Counted from the stretch's first letter, positions 35,872 through 45,941 are shown. The stretch is 64,000 nucleotides of DNA from Bacteroidales bacterium (GCA_003851245.1 BHEP01000003.1:1-64000), one strand, 5' to 3'. Numbers and translations: made by a program. The notes: generated by a model from the letters alone, not told the origin.

Positions 35872-37632
35872 ATGAAAATTTATCCAAAAATTGGCATTAG
35901 ACCTACCATAGATGCCCGACAAGGAGGCGTAAGAGAAAGCCTCGAAGAAAAAACTATGAATTTGGCAAGGGCTGTTGCGGAGCTCATTTCTTCCAACTTA
36001 AAAAATGGTGATGGCTCACCAATAGAATGTGTGATTGCCGATACCACCATAGGGAGGGTTAGCCAAAGTGCAGCCTGTGCCACCAAGTTTCAGAGAGAAG
36101 GAGTGGGCGCAAGTATCACCGTCACTTCTTGCTGGTGCTATGGCGCCGAAACTATGGACATGAATCCCGATTATCCCAAGGCTGTTTGGGGCTTTAATGG
36201 TACAGAGCGCCCTGGAGCGGTCTATCTTGCCGCCGTATTGGCAGCCCATGCTCAAAAAGGTCTGCCTGCTTTTGGCATTTATGGTCGCGATGTACAAGAG
36301 CTCACCGACAATAGCATTCCCGACGATGTTTCGGAAAAACTTCTTCGTTTTGCCCGATCGGCACAGGCAGTAGCCACCATGAAGGGAAAATCATACCTTT
36401 CCATAGGGGGCGTGTCAATGGGTATTGCTGGATCAATTGTCGATACCGATTTCTTTCAAGACTATCTTGGCATGCGCAATGAGGCCGTAGATATGACCGA
36501 AATCATTAGGCGTGTCAATGAAGAAATATACGACAAAGAAGAATTTAAAAAAGCAATGGCATGGACAGAAAAATATTGCAAAGCCAGGGAAGGCAATGAT
36601 TTCAATGCCTCCAATAAAATAAAAACCCGCGCTGAGAAAGATGCCGACTGGGAGTTTGTGGTTAAAATGACCATAATAATTCGCGACCTTATGGAGGGCA
36701 ATTCCAAGCTCAAAGATATGGGCTTTGCCGAAGAGAGCCTCGGACACAACGCCATTGCTGCAGGTTTCCAAGGGCAGCGCCAATGGACTGATTTTATGCC
36801 CAATGGCGATTTTGCAGAAGCCATACTCAACAGCTCCTTCGACTGGAATGGCATAAGAGAAGCTTATGTGGTAGCTACCGAAAATGATGCTTGCAATGGC
36901 GTTGCCATGCTTTTTGGTCACCTATTAACAAATACTGCCCAGCTATTTTCTGATGTTCGCACATTTTGGAGTCCTGCAGCCGTAGAAAGAGTTACGGGAC
37001 AAAAACTCTCGGGAATGGCTCAAAATGGAATTATACACCTCATAAACTCTGGATCAACTACCCTCGATGGCACAGGATGCCAGAATAAAGACGGTAAACC
37101 AGCATTAAAACCCTACTGGAAAGTCTCTGAGAATGAGGTAGAGCAATGCCTTAGTGCCACCACCTGGTTTCCCGCCAATAGGGACTACTTTAGAGGCGGC
37201 GGATATTCATCTAACTTCCTATCCAAAGGGGGAATGCCCATCACTATGTCGCGTCTAAACTTGGTCAAAGGTTTGGGTCCTGTACTGCAAATTGCCGAAG
37301 GATGGACTGTAGAAATAGATCCTAGCATACATAAAACTCTCGATGAACGCACAGACAAAACATGGCCTACAACCTGGTTCGTGCCTAGACTAAACGACAA
37401 ACCGGCCTTTAAGGATGTTTATTCGGTGATGAACAACTGGGGAGCCAACCATGCAGCCATAAGCTATGGGCATATAGGACAAGACCTTATCACCCTAGCT
37501 TCAATATTATGTATACCCGTATGTATGCACAATGTAGATGAAAACGAAATATTCCGCCCTGCGGTATGGAATGCCTTCGGAATGGACAAGGAAGCCGCCG
37601 ACTACCGTGCTTGTGCAAATTTTAAAAAATAA
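35872..37632 (+). CDS. fucI: L-fucose isomerase
   Basis: Converts L-fucose to L-fuculose (and can act on D-arabinose), manganese-dependent, cytoplasmic. The 586 residues are close to the usual 591. Metal and catalytic positions are conserved, with Glu337 in [10 protein letters not shown] and Asp361 in LFSDVRTF matching the E. coli numbering, and a His at 527 in [10 protein letters not shown] where E. coli has His528. First gene of fucI-fucA-fucP. Confidence 0.97.
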   Translation: MKIYPKIGIRPTIDARQGGVRESLEEKTMNLARAVAELISSNLKNGDGSPIECVIADTTIGRVSQSAACATKFQREGVGASITVTSCWCYGAETMDMNPDYPKAVWGFNGTERPGAVYLAAVLAAHAQKGLPAFGIYGRDVQELTDNSIPDDVSEKLLRFARSAQAVATMKGKSYLSIGGVSMGIAGSIVDTDFFQDYLGMRNEAVDMTEIIRRVNEEIYDKEEFKKAMAWTEKYCKAREGNDFNASNKIKTRAEKDADWEFVVKMTIIIRDLMEGNSKLKDMGFAEESLGHNAIAAGFQGQRQWTDFMPNGDFAEAILNSSFDWNGIREAYVVATENDACNGVAMLFGHLLTNTAQLFSDVRTFWSPAAVERVTGQKLSGMAQNGIIHLINSGSTTLDGTGCQNKDGKPALKPYWKVSENEVEQCLSATTWFPANRDYFRGGGYSSNFLSKGGMPITMSRLNLVKGLGPVLQIAEGWTVEIDPSIHKTLDERTDKTWPTTWFVPRLNDKPAFKDVYSVMNNWGANHAAISYGHIGQDLITLASILCIPVCMHNVDENEIFRPAVWNAFGMDKEAADYRACANFKK

Positions 37633-37677
37633 ACACCTATACGACATTTATTATTCATTACTCATTTAATTATTATC

Positions 37678-38316
37678 ATGACAAAAGAAAAAGAATTAGA
37701 AGAATTTATCAATAACGCACACCGCTATGGCAGGGAGGGTTTTGTGCCCTGTAGCAGTGGCAATCTATCAGCAAGGGCTGGCGAAAACATCATTATTTCG
37801 GGAACAGGATCATGGCTTTCTAGTCTCAGGAAGGAACAAGTGTCTGTATGCAAGCTAGAAACGGGAGCTTTTGTAAATGGCATAAAGCCTTCTATGGAAA
37901 ATGGATTTCACCTAGGCGTGTTCCGCAATCGCCCCGATGTAAATGTGGTACTTCATTTTCAGTCGCACTATGCCACAGCTGTATCCTGTATGAAGAATGT
38001 AGGAGAGCTCGATTTCAATGTGACGGCAGAAATCCCCTGCCATGTAGGCAAAGAAATTCCCCTAATACCCTACCTCAGACCAGGCTCCAAAGAGCTAGCA
38101 AATGCTGTAAGCGAAACACTAAAGACGCACAATGCCTGCCTCTTGATAAATCATGGGCAGGTAGTTTGCGGAAAATCTTACGATGAGGTTTTTGAAAAAG
38201 CCAGTTTCTTTGAAATGGCTTGCCGCATCATCGTACAATCGGGCATGAATTACAACACATTGTCGGATCAGCAGATAGAAGACCTAGAAGTATATGTACT
38301 GGGAAAAAAAATATAA
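37678..38316 (+). CDS. fucA: Class II L-fuculose-phosphate aldolase
   Basis: Splits L-fuculose-1-phosphate into dihydroxyacetone phosphate and L-lactaldehyde. The 212 residues show the phosphate loop SSGNLSAR (27-33), the catalytic Glu region PSMENGFH (Glu74), and zinc ligands His93 and His159 (LINHGQVVCG). The third ligand, His94 of E. coli, is Gln95 here (LHFQSHYAT). A different ligand geometry or specificity is possible. It starts 45 bp after fucI. Confidence 0.9.
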   Translation: MTKEKELEEFINNAHRYGREGFVPCSSGNLSARAGENIIISGTGSWLSSLRKEQVSVCKLETGAFVNGIKPSMENGFHLGVFRNRPDVNVVLHFQSHYATAVSCMKNVGELDFNVTAEIPCHVGKEIPLIPYLRPGSKELANAVSETLKTHNACLLINHGQVVCGKSYDEVFEKASFFEMACRIIVQSGMNYNTLSDQQIEDLEVYVLGKKI

Positions 38317-38387
38317 TTTTTAGGAAGCCTCTCATTAATATACATTTTGACAATTAAACCGTATTTTATAAGCGATATCTATAAGCT

Positions 38388-39698
38388 ATGAAAACTATAA
38401 GCGACTCATTATTTTCAAAAAACGGGGTTTCCTACCTCATTCCCTTTATCATCATCACCTCCTGCTTTGCGCTTTGGGGCTTTGCCAACGATATTACCAA
38501 TCCTATGGTAAGGGCATTTTCCAAGATCTTTCGTATGAGTGAGTTCGATGGGGCCATGATACAAGTAGCCTTTTATGGGGGCTACTTTGCCATGGCCTTT
38601 CCTGCAGCTGTATTTATACGTAAGTATTCCTACAAGGCAGGTATTTTGGTCGGCTTAGGTCTGTATGCCCTGGGAGCCCTACTCTTTCTGCCAGCACAAA
38701 TGATGGGAGAGTACTATCCCTTCTTGCTTGCCTACTTTATTCTTACCTGTGGCTTATCTTTTCTCGAAACAAGTGCCAATCCATATATTCTGAGCATGGG
38801 AAGCGAGGAAACGGCCACCCGCAGGCTAAATTTTGCCCAGTCCTTCAATCCCATAGGCTCGCTCACAGGAATGTTTGTGGCAATGACTTTTATACAATCT
38901 CGCCTCAATCCCATGGATAGTGAAAGTAGGGCACAGCTTAATGATGCTGATTTTGAGGCACTTAAAAATGCCGATCTTGCCGTATTGATAGCTCCCTACC
39001 TTATTTTGGGACTCATTATTTTGGGAATGTTTTTCCTCATATATTTTGTTAAAATGCCCAAAAATGCCGACAAATCTTCGGCGATAAATTTTGGATCTAC
39101 CATGAAACGATTATTGTCTATCAGATCTTACCGCGAGGGAGTAATAGCTCAATTTTTTTATGTGGGTGCGCAAATAATGTGCTGGACCTTTGTAATACAA
39201 TATGGTACGCGGGTGTTTATGGCACAGGGCATGAGTGAGATAGATAGTGAAATTCTTTCTCAAAGGTATAATATTGCTGCTATGATCTTATTTTGTTGCA
39301 GTCGTTTTGTATGTACTTTTTTACTTCAAAGGCTCAATGCCGCACTACTAATGATGATACTATCAATACTCGCCATTGCTTTAACTATGGGGGTTATCTT
39401 CCTTCAAAACATATATGGATTATATTGCCTAGTAGGTATTTCGGCATGTATGTCCCTTATGTTTCCCACCATTTATGGTATTGCCCTAAAAAACTTGGGA
39501 GACGATGCTAAGTTTGGTGCTGCAGGCTTGATCATGGCTATCTTGGGAGGCTCTATACTTCCCCCACTTCAGGCATTAATTATTGACAAGGAGGTGATAG
39601 GCAGCATGCCCGCTGTGAATTTGTCGTTTATACTTCCCCTAATTTGTTTTGTAGTAATCATGGGCTATGCTTTTAGATCAATAAATAAAACTAGCTAA
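38388..39698 (+). CDS. fucP: L-fucose:proton symporter (MFS)
   Basis: Inner-membrane importer of L-fucose driven by protons. The 436 residues form about twelve hydrophobic segments. FucP hallmarks are visible: FALWGFANDITNPM (Asp35, the counterpart of E. coli Asp46) and CGLSFLETSANPY with the conserved Glu (E. coli Glu135). It is 71 bp downstream of fucA. No fuculokinase gene is found in the run. Confidence 0.95.
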   Translation: MKTISDSLFSKNGVSYLIPFIIITSCFALWGFANDITNPMVRAFSKIFRMSEFDGAMIQVAFYGGYFAMAFPAAVFIRKYSYKAGILVGLGLYALGALLFLPAQMMGEYYPFLLAYFILTCGLSFLETSANPYILSMGSEETATRRLNFAQSFNPIGSLTGMFVAMTFIQSRLNPMDSESRAQLNDADFEALKNADLAVLIAPYLILGLIILGMFFLIYFVKMPKNADKSSAINFGSTMKRLLSIRSYREGVIAQFFYVGAQIMCWTFVIQYGTRVFMAQGMSEIDSEILSQRYNIAAMILFCCSRFVCTFLLQRLNAALLMMILSILAIALTMGVIFLQNIYGLYCLVGISACMSLMFPTIYGIALKNLGDDAKFGAAGLIMAILGGSILPPLQALIIDKEVIGSMPAVNLSFILPLICFVVIMGYAFRSINKTS

Positions 39699-39784
39699 CA
39701 TTTATTTTAGTCTCAATAAGCCTGTGGAAGAGTATCTTAAAGTAAAATCAAAATTTATTAGTTTAGGTTTAGTAAAAATAAAGA

Positions 39785-41059
39785 ATGATGAATAAACCTT
39801 TGGCGGAGCGTATGCGTCCAAATACTCTGGAAAATTATATTGGACAAGAGCATTTGCTAGGAGAGGCTGGTGTATTGCGTCGAATGATTGCGTCAAAACA
39901 TATACCCTCATTTATCTTGTGGGGCCCTCCAGGAGTAGGAAAAACTACCTTGGCTCAAATTGTGGCGAAGGAGCTAGATGCCAGTTTCTATACCTTGAGT
40001 GCCATCAATGCTGGAGTAAAAGATGTAAGAGAAGTCATTGATAGGGTTAAAAACACGCATTTTTTTAATGCTCAACGTCCTATTCTTTTTATTGATGAAA
40101 TTCATCGCTTTAGCAAATCACAACAAGACTCCCTGCTCTCTGCTGTAGAGACAGGGATTATAACGCTCATAGGAGCTACAACAGAGAATCCATCCTTCGA
40201 GATTATCCGGCCATTGCTGTCAAGATGTCAGGTATACGTGCTCAAAAGTTTGGAAGAAAAAGATCTTTTGCATCTGGTGGATTTGGCCTTGGCTAACGAC
40301 CTTGTTTTGAAACAAAAAAAAGTAGATTTGCGAGAAACGAGTGCCCTTATTCGTTTTGCGGGAGGCGATGCACGCAAGTTGCTAAACATACTCGAGCTTG
40401 TGATTACTTCTGAGGATGCACAGGAAGACTTGGTTTTTACAGATGAAAAAGTAGTAGAGAAATTGCAAGAAAATCCTGCCGCTTACGACAAGGGGGGAGA
40501 AATGCACTACGACATTATCTCAGCTTTCATAAAGTCGATAAGAGGCAGCGACCCCGATGCTGCTATTTATTGGCTGGCACGCATGGTTGCTGGAGGGGAG
40601 GACCCCACTTTTATTGCTAGACGATTGCTTATCTCTGCTGCCGAAGACATAGGTCTTGCCAATCCTAATGCCCTCTTATTGGCGAATGCCTGTTTTGATG
40701 CCGTCAAGAAAATTGGCTGGCCCGAAGGGCGTATCATATTGTCGCAGACAACAATCTATTTGGCTACTAGTGCCAAGAGTAATTCTGCTTATTTGGCTAT
40801 TGATGAGGCTTTAGCATTGGTAGAAAGGACAGGCAATTTGCCCATACCCCTGCATCTGAGAAATGCGCCAAGCAAGCTAATGAAAGAATTGGATTATGGA
40901 AAAAATTACAAGTATGCCCATAATTTTGACAACAATTTCGTTGATCAAGAGTATTTACCCAAAATGCTGCTGCAGCAAAAAATATGGAAACCTCAGAAAA
41001 ATCCTGCCGAATCTAAACTTGTAGAATATCTCAAATTGCTTTGGAAAAATCGATTTTGA
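39785..41059 (+). CDS. rarA: Replication-associated recombination AAA ATPase
   Basis: RarA/MgsA-type clamp-loader-like ATPase acting at stalled replication forks. The 424 residues show MRPNTLENYIGQEHLL, Walker A WGPPGVGKTT (near 45-54), Walker B LFIDEIHRFSK, GATTENPSFE with sensor 1, and the C-terminal RGSDPDAAIYWLARM region typical of the family. Two adjacent ATGs (39785, 39788) can start it. Confidence 0.96.
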   Translation: MMNKPLAERMRPNTLENYIGQEHLLGEAGVLRRMIASKHIPSFILWGPPGVGKTTLAQIVAKELDASFYTLSAINAGVKDVREVIDRVKNTHFFNAQRPILFIDEIHRFSKSQQDSLLSAVETGIITLIGATTENPSFEIIRPLLSRCQVYVLKSLEEKDLLHLVDLALANDLVLKQKKVDLRETSALIRFAGGDARKLLNILELVITSEDAQEDLVFTDEKVVEKLQENPAAYDKGGEMHYDIISAFIKSIRGSDPDAAIYWLARMVAGGEDPTFIARRLLISAAEDIGLANPNALLLANACFDAVKKIGWPEGRIILSQTTIYLATSAKSNSAYLAIDEALALVERTGNLPIPLHLRNAPSKLMKELDYGKNYKYAHNFDNNFVDQEYLPKMLLQQKIWKPQKNPAESKLVEYLKLLWKNRF

Positions 41060-41192
41060 AGGATTTTTTCAATGTAAATATTTAAAACTTTGACAGAAAA
41101 CAATTAAACTAAAAAATATGTCGTAATTTCGTCACGGAATTACGGAATTACATAATTACATAATTTCCTAAATTAAGACATACGCTAAGATA

Positions 41193-41280
41193 TTCATAAA
41201 ATATTCACAAACATAATTCACAAACATAATTCACAAACATAATTGATAAATATAATTCACAAACATAATTCATAACATAA
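41193..41280. repeat. 13-bp tandem array before serC
   Basis: TTCACAAACATAA is repeated with a 13-bp period: exact units at 41204, 41217, 41230 and 41256, a variant at 41243 (TTGATAAATATAA), and shortened units at both ends. The array stops 12 nt before the serC ATG, so it lies in the promoter or leader. The 233-bp gap 41060-41292 also holds a hairpin-like CGTAATTTCG/CGGAATTACG pair (one mismatch) near 41122-41144 and no gene. Confidence 0.9.
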
Positions 41281-41292
41281 TTATCTAAAAGC

Positions 41293-42366
41293 ATGAAAAA
41301 ATATAATTTTAACGCTGGACCTTCTATTCTTCCGCAAGTAACGATTGATCAAACGGCTAAGGCTATTATTGATATTAATGGTTCTGGCATGTCGATTATG
41401 GAAATCAGTCATAGGTCAAAAGATTTTGAAGCTATTTTGGATGAGGCAGTTTCCTTGTTTAAAGAAATTCTCAATATTCCTCAAGGCTATTCGGTATTGT
41501 TTTTGGGAGGTGGAGCTAGCATGCAATTTTGCATGGTGCCTTTCAATTTATTTGAAAAAAAAGCAGCCTATCTAAATACTGGTACTTGGGCTAGTAAGGC
41601 CATTAAAGAGGCTAAATTGTTTGGAGAGACTATCGAAGTAGCCTCTTCTAAGGATGCCAATTTTTCTTATATTCCCAAGGATTATGTGGTGCCTGCTGAT
41701 GCAGACTATTTTCATATTACCACCAACAACACCATTTTTGGGACAGAAATTCATACAGACTTAGACTCTTCAGTTCCCTTGGTGGCTGATATGTCTTCGG
41801 ATATATTTTCTCGTCCTATAGATGTTTCAAAATATGCCTTGATCTATGGGGGAGCTCAAAAAAATCTGGCTCCTGCGGGTCTAGCCTTCGTTATTGTGAA
41901 AGACGAATTGCTAGGAAAGGTGAGCCGACAAATTCCCAGCATGCTCGATTATAGAACGCATATTAAGGAAGGTTCTATGTTTAATACGCCTCCAGTTGTT
42001 CCTATATTTGCTGCTTTGCAGACCCTCAAATGGCTCAAGCAAATGGGTGGTTTGAAGGTTATGGAGAAAATAAATAAGGAAAAGGCCGCCTTGCTTTATG
42101 ATGAGATTGATAGAAATAAATTGTTCAAAGGCACGGCTGCTATTGAAGACAGATCTTTGATGAATATCTGCTTTGTGATGAATGAGAAATATATATCTCT
42201 AGAAGCCGAATTTCAAGCTTTGGCAGATTCAAAAGGTATTGTAGGCATAAAAGGGCATCGCTCAGTAGGTGGCTTTAGAGCCTCTACTTACAATGCTCTT
42301 CCCAAAGAAAGTGTTCAGGTATTGGTAGATGCAATGAAGGAATTTGAGCAGAAACACTTAGTTTAA
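41293..42366 (+). CDS. serC: Phosphoserine aminotransferase
   Basis: PLP enzyme converting 3-phosphohydroxypyruvate to phosphoserine, with a role in pyridoxal phosphate synthesis in some bacteria. The 357 residues begin [11 protein letters not shown]. The PLP-binding Lys is in [12 protein letters not shown] (near 196), and [16 protein letters not shown] near the end binds substrate phosphate. It works with serA at 30739. The preceding tandem array may influence its expression. Confidence 0.97.
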   Translation: MKKYNFNAGPSILPQVTIDQTAKAIIDINGSGMSIMEISHRSKDFEAILDEAVSLFKEILNIPQGYSVLFLGGGASMQFCMVPFNLFEKKAAYLNTGTWASKAIKEAKLFGETIEVASSKDANFSYIPKDYVVPADADYFHITTNNTIFGTEIHTDLDSSVPLVADMSSDIFSRPIDVSKYALIYGGAQKNLAPAGLAFVIVKDELLGKVSRQIPSMLDYRTHIKEGSMFNTPPVVPIFAALQTLKWLKQMGGLKVMEKINKEKAALLYDEIDRNKLFKGTAAIEDRSLMNICFVMNEKYISLEAEFQALADSKGIVGIKGHRSVGGFRASTYNALPKESVQVLVDAMKEFEQKHLV

Positions 42367-42398
42367 GGGCTGTTTTTTTTAGCTCCCAAACTACGATA

Positions 42399-42477
42399 AT
42401 TACCCACAAAATTATTACTAAAACAAATTAATAATTTTGTGGGTAATAATTTTATGGGTAATAATTTTGTGGGTAAT
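42399..42477. terminator. Hairpin with triplicated arm between serC and the membrane cassette
   Basis: A perfect 19-bp stem (42399-42417 with 42429-42447) closes an 11-nt loop between convergent genes. The right arm is then repeated in tandem: AATTTTGTGGGTAAT at 42433, AATTTTATGGGTAAT at 42448 and again AATTTTGTGGGTAAT at 42463. Any of the three could pair with the single left arm. Confidence 0.75.
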
Positions 42478-42493
42478 TGTTTTCTTAGGGCTC

Positions 42494-42901
42494 TTATTTG
42501 CGCTTCGAAAACATGCCCTTCGCCTTGCTCATAAGCATACTTATCAATATGGGTTTTACCTCTTCTATAATTATGGGCAAAATAACTATGGCCTGCTTCT
42601 TTATCTTGTTGAAAAAGCCATTGTCGGAATCATTGTCTTCAATAATAATATTTCCGTCACCATAATTTTGTCTGCCATTGTCGGTAGTAGAAAATAGTGA
42701 CTGGACAAAGGGAGGCAATGCGGATTGAATAGCTTTGGCCGAAAATCTGAGCAATAAGGATGCCATATTTTCTTGCAAATAATCAAAATTATTGTCCAAA
42801 GACGATATACATTCATCGGCCTCACATTGATATTTAGATCTTCTCAATTCTAATCTTTCTAGTGCTGTTGGCTTATTGTTGGTCTTCATCTTCATTATCA
42901 T
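42494..42901 (-). CDS. Unknown protein, third gene of membrane cassette
   Basis: I do not recognise a family. The 135 residues are mostly helical: an N-terminal charged segment (LERLELRRSKYQCEADEC), an amphipathic middle (LQENMASLLLRFSAKAIQSALPP), an acidic linker (EDNDSDNG) and a C-terminal hydrophobic stretch VILPIIIEEVKPILISMLMS followed by basic KAKGMFSKRK. It may be membrane-associated. The frame overlaps the preceding gene by up to 29 bp; ATGs at 42901, 42895 and 42889 are possible. The tight overlap suggests translational coupling with the holin-like gene. Confidence 0.6.
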   Translation of the reverse strand: MIMKMKTNNKPTALERLELRRSKYQCEADECISSLDNNFDYLQENMASLLLRFSAKAIQSALPPFVQSLFSTTDNGRQNYGDGNIIIEDNDSDNGFFNKIKKQAIVILPIIIEEVKPILISMLMSKAKGMFSKRK

Positions 42902-43238
42902 TTATTAGTTCTTCAATAAATAAGTTTACCATTTTCGTTTGTAGGGCTTGTTTGTTTAGGATTATCACAAACATTGCTACGAGATAAAGAAGGGCAACAC
43001 AGATCATTCCTAGTCCATAGCTATTGAATAATTCGCCCAAATACAAGCCAAGAGAAATACCTAGGAATAGCACAAAAAAGAATAGCAAGAGTATCAAAAT
43101 CAGACCAATAAAAAAAAGGGAGGATAGTTTGCCCAGTTTTTCGGAGAAGTCTAATTGAAAAATCTTTAGCTTGAGATTTATAAAAGACGAAAAATCGTTT
43201 TTTATATTCAAAAATAATGTTTCTAAATCTTTGTTCAT
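42873..43238 (-). CDS. Phage-holin-superfamily-like (Holin_3_6/DUF1469-type) membrane protein
   Basis: Small inner-membrane protein, 121 residues, with two adjacent hydrophobic segments (about 40-65 and 75-93) after an amphipathic N terminus and with an acidic tail (NDNEDEDQQ). This is the layout of the Phage_holin_3_6/DUF1469 family that commonly follows a YtxH gene in bacterial chromosomes. There is no sign of a prophage here, so a lysis role is not suggested. Family call is by architecture and gene order. Confidence 0.65.
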   Translation of the reverse strand: MNKDLETLFLNIKNDFSSFINLKLKIFQLDFSEKLGKLSSLFFIGLILILLLFFFVLFLGISLGLYLGELFNSYGLGMICVALLYLVAMFVIILNKQALQTKMVNLFIEELINDNEDEDQQ

Positions 43239-43253
43239 AAGTTTTTGCGGAGC

Positions 43254-43484
43254 TTAAATATCTAAATCTTCTTTTCTATTTATCCTATCAACGGCATTAT
43301 CCAATTTATCCATGCCCTTGTTGATCACTTCATTTAGTCTGCGCTTTGCCTTATCTACTACGGTTTCTACAATTTCATCGAGGAGCTCATCTTTTTTGTC
43401 TGATTGTAAAAAATGAGTGATGGCGGCACCCAAGGAAGCACCTACGATTAAACCTAAAACTAACTTCGAATTGTCTGACTTCAT
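43254..43484 (-). CDS. YtxH-domain protein
   Basis: Short membrane-anchored protein of the YtxH type, seen in general stress regulons. The 76 residues begin with a glycine-rich membrane segment (LVLGLIVGASLGAAITHFL) and continue as a charged helix (DEIVETVVDKAKRRLNEVINK). First gene of a three-gene minus-strand set. A -7 box on the minus strand (TACTTTTG, 43606-43599) lies about 115 nt upstream. Confidence 0.8.
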   Translation of the reverse strand: MKSDNSKLVLGLIVGASLGAAITHFLQSDKKDELLDEIVETVVDKAKRRLNEVINKGMDKLDNAVDRINRKEDLDI

Positions 43485-43598
43485 ATTTTTTATTTTTTAG
43501 TGATTAATGTATGTCCTTAGGAGTCCAATTGTGCCTCATACAATTTTGCATAAGTCTTTTTGACTTTAATTATTTATCTTCTTTACTTTATTGTTCTT

Positions 43599-43606
43599 CA
43601 AAAGTA
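43599..43606 (-). promoter_or_regulatory. -7 box for the YtxH cassette
   Basis: On the minus strand this reads TACTTTTG. No -33 TTTG was found at the standard distance. A plus-strand TAATTTTG at 43630-43637 could serve guaA. The gap 43485-43698 shows no gene. Confidence 0.35.
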
Positions 43607-43698
43607 GTCATTTTTTAAATTGATTTGCTTAATTTTGCAATAAATTTTTTAATTGGCAGTATCTAAGGCCAGATTTTTTAATCAACAACACAAAAAAT

Positions 43699-45219
43699 AT
43701 GCACGAAAAGATTGTTATTCTTGATTTTGGTTCACAAACAACTCAGCTTATTGGTCGTAGACTAAGGGAGTTAAATACTTATTGCGAGATCATTCCCTAC
43801 AATAAATTTCCCTTTGAAGATCCAACAGTTAAGGGCGTAATTCTTTCAGGAAGTCCTTACTCTGTAAATGATCCCCAGGCCTTCAAGCCCGATTTGTCGG
43901 GAATCATAGGTAAGTATCCTCTTTTGGGCATTTGCTACGGAGCTCAATATTTGGCTTTTTGTGCATCAGGAAAGGTAGAAAGGGGCGGTAGCCGAGAATA
44001 TGGAAGGGCACATCTTTCCTCTCTCCGTTCGGAGGATTTTCTTTTGAAAGGAGTAAAAAATGATTCCCAAGTGTGGATGTCGCATGGCGATACCATTACT
44101 GCCATACCCGCCAATTTCCAAAATATTGCCAGCACATCGGATGTAGCATTGGCAGCTTTTAAGGTGGAGGGAGAGCAAACTTGGGGAGTGCAATTTCATC
44201 CAGAGGTGTTTCATACCGAACAAGGCACACTTATTCTCGATAACTTTTTGTCTATCTGTGGTGTAAAAAAAGACTGGTCTCCAGCTTCTTTTATAGATTC
44301 TACAGTGGCTGAATTGAAGCAACAATTGGGCGACGACAAGGTTATTTTGGCTCTTTCGGGGGGAGTAGACTCTTCTGTTACTGCCGTTTTGCTGCATAGG
44401 GCAATTGGTAAAAACCTGACTTGTATATTTGTTGATCATGGACTGTTGAGAAAAAATGAGTTTGAAAACGTTCAGCGTGATTACGAGCATTTGGGACTTA
44501 ATGTGCATGGCATTGATGCCAAAGATAGGTTTTATGCAGCTTTGGAAGGAGTGAGCGATCCAGAAACAAAGCGCAAAATTATTGGCAAAGGATTTATTGA
44601 TGTGTTTGATGAGGAAGCTAAAAAATTGAATGATGTCAAATGGCTGGGTCAGGGCACAATATATCCAGATATTATTGAGTCTTTATCCATCACTGGCACA
44701 GTTATAAAGTCGCATCACAATGTGGGAGGCTTACCAGAAAAAATGAACCTCAAGCTTGTAGAGCCTCTTAAGCTATTGTTTAAAGATGAGGTAAGAAGGG
44801 TGGGGCGCAAGCTCGGTATGATGCCGCACCTTATAGAAAGGCATCCTTTTCCAGGTCCGGGCTTGGGTATTCGTGTTTTGGGAGATATTACTCCCGATAA
44901 GATTCGCATAGTCCAAGAGGCCGACGACATTTATATCTCATTGATGCGAGAAGCTGGTCTTTACGACAAGGTATGGCAGGCTGGTGCTATTCTATTGCCT
45001 GTGCGCTCTGTGGGAGTGATGGGCGATGAGAGAACCTACGAAAATACTATTGCTTTGCGTGCCGTAACTTCTACCGATGCCATGACTGCCGATTGGGCAC
45101 ATCTTCCTTATGAGTTCTTGGCTAAGGTGTCGAACGAGATTATAAATAAGGTGAGGGGCGTAAATAGGGTGGTGTATGATATTAGTTCTAAGCCTCCTGC
45201 AACCATAGAGTGGGAGTAA
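43699..45219 (+). CDS. guaA: GMP synthase (glutamine-hydrolysing)
   Basis: Aminates XMP to GMP. The N-terminal class I amidotransferase has the triad Cys79 (LGICYGAQ), His167 and Glu169 (FHPEV). The synthetase half has the PP-loop [13 protein letters not shown], and the C-terminal dimerisation domain ends KPPATIEWE. The 506 residues are slightly shorter than E. coli. It is convergent with pssA, 14 bp apart. Confidence 0.97.
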   Translation: MHEKIVILDFGSQTTQLIGRRLRELNTYCEIIPYNKFPFEDPTVKGVILSGSPYSVNDPQAFKPDLSGIIGKYPLLGICYGAQYLAFCASGKVERGGSREYGRAHLSSLRSEDFLLKGVKNDSQVWMSHGDTITAIPANFQNIASTSDVALAAFKVEGEQTWGVQFHPEVFHTEQGTLILDNFLSICGVKKDWSPASFIDSTVAELKQQLGDDKVILALSGGVDSSVTAVLLHRAIGKNLTCIFVDHGLLRKNEFENVQRDYEHLGLNVHGIDAKDRFYAALEGVSDPETKRKIIGKGFIDVFDEEAKKLNDVKWLGQGTIYPDIIESLSITGTVIKSHHNVGGLPEKMNLKLVEPLKLLFKDEVRRVGRKLGMMPHLIERHPFPGPGLGIRVLGDITPDKIRIVQEADDIYISLMREAGLYDKVWQAGAILLPVRSVGVMGDERTYENTIALRAVTSTDAMTADWAHLPYEFLAKVSNEIINKVRGVNRVVYDISSKPPATIEWE

Positions 45220-45233
45220 AATGAATTTTATAC

Positions 45234-45941
45234 TTATTTAGTCTTCTTACAAATCAAATTAGAGAGCAAAGAAATGAGGATGTAAGTGCAGATACATAGA
45301 CTAATTCCCCAATATATATTGCTTATAGACAATATTAGAATGCACATGCAAACGAAAACGATGGCAATCTCGTTTCCTTTCCATGTGCATTTGCTTATTT
45401 TAAGTGAGAACATTGGAATGTTTGATACCAAGAGCCAAGAGAAAATGAATACCAATGCAATGCAAATAAATGGCAGAAAGGTATATTTGTCCGACAATTG
45501 AATGAGGGCAGGAATTAAAGAAGCCCAAAAAAGTGCGTTTGCAGGCACTGGAAGTCCAATGAATGAGCTTGTTTGCCTGTCGTCTATATTGAATTTTGCT
45601 AGGCGCAGGGCTGAAAAAACAGGTATGAAAAACCCCAAATATGGCAGATAACTAGCAATCTCACTAGTTATGCCTATTTCACTTATAGATAGATATTTAA
45701 ATACTATAAGTCCTGGAGCCATGCCAAAGCTAATAAGGTCGGCCAACGAATCAAGTTCCTTGCCCATAGCAGAATAAGCTTTTAGGATGCGTGCTGCAAA
45801 GCCATCAAAAAAATCAAAGACTGCCGAAAGAATAATAAACCAAAGAGCCCATAAGAAGTTCCCTTCAAACGCCATAAGGCAGGCCAAGCATCCAGAGAGA
45901 AGATTGAGGCAGGTTATAAAATTAGGAATGTAAGCCCTCAT
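45234..45941 (-). CDS. pssA: CDP-diacylglycerol-serine O-phosphatidyltransferase
   Basis: Makes phosphatidylserine from CDP-diacylglycerol and serine in the inner membrane. The 235-residue protein has about seven hydrophobic segments and the CDP-alcohol phosphotransferase signature DFFDGFAAR followed by GKELDSLAD. Its start overlaps the psd stop by 4 bp (ATGA-type), so the two successive enzymes are made together. Confidence 0.95.
   Translation of the reverse strand: MRAYIPNFITCLNLLSGCLACLMAFEGNFLWALWFIILSAVFDFFDGFAARILKAYSAMGKELDSLADLISFGMAPGLIVFKYLSISEIGITSEIASYLPYLGFFIPVFSALRLAKFNIDDRQTSSFIGLPVPANALFWASLIPALIQLSDKYTFLPFICIALVFIFSWLLVSNIPMFSLKISKCTWKGNEIAIVFVCMCILILSISNIYWGISLCICTYILISLLSNLICKKTK

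Noticed and set aside
41193-41280. Possible CRISPR array
   Set aside because: The 13-bp units are contiguous with no spacers and no cas genes are nearby, so it is a plain tandem repeat.
42494-43484. Prophage remnant based on the holin-like protein
   Set aside because: No other phage genes surround it, and holin-superfamily proteins beside YtxH are common chromosomal membrane proteins.
43966-44508. 180-codon open frame opposite guaA
   Set aside because: It lies entirely antisense to a well-conserved gene and shows no recognisable domain.
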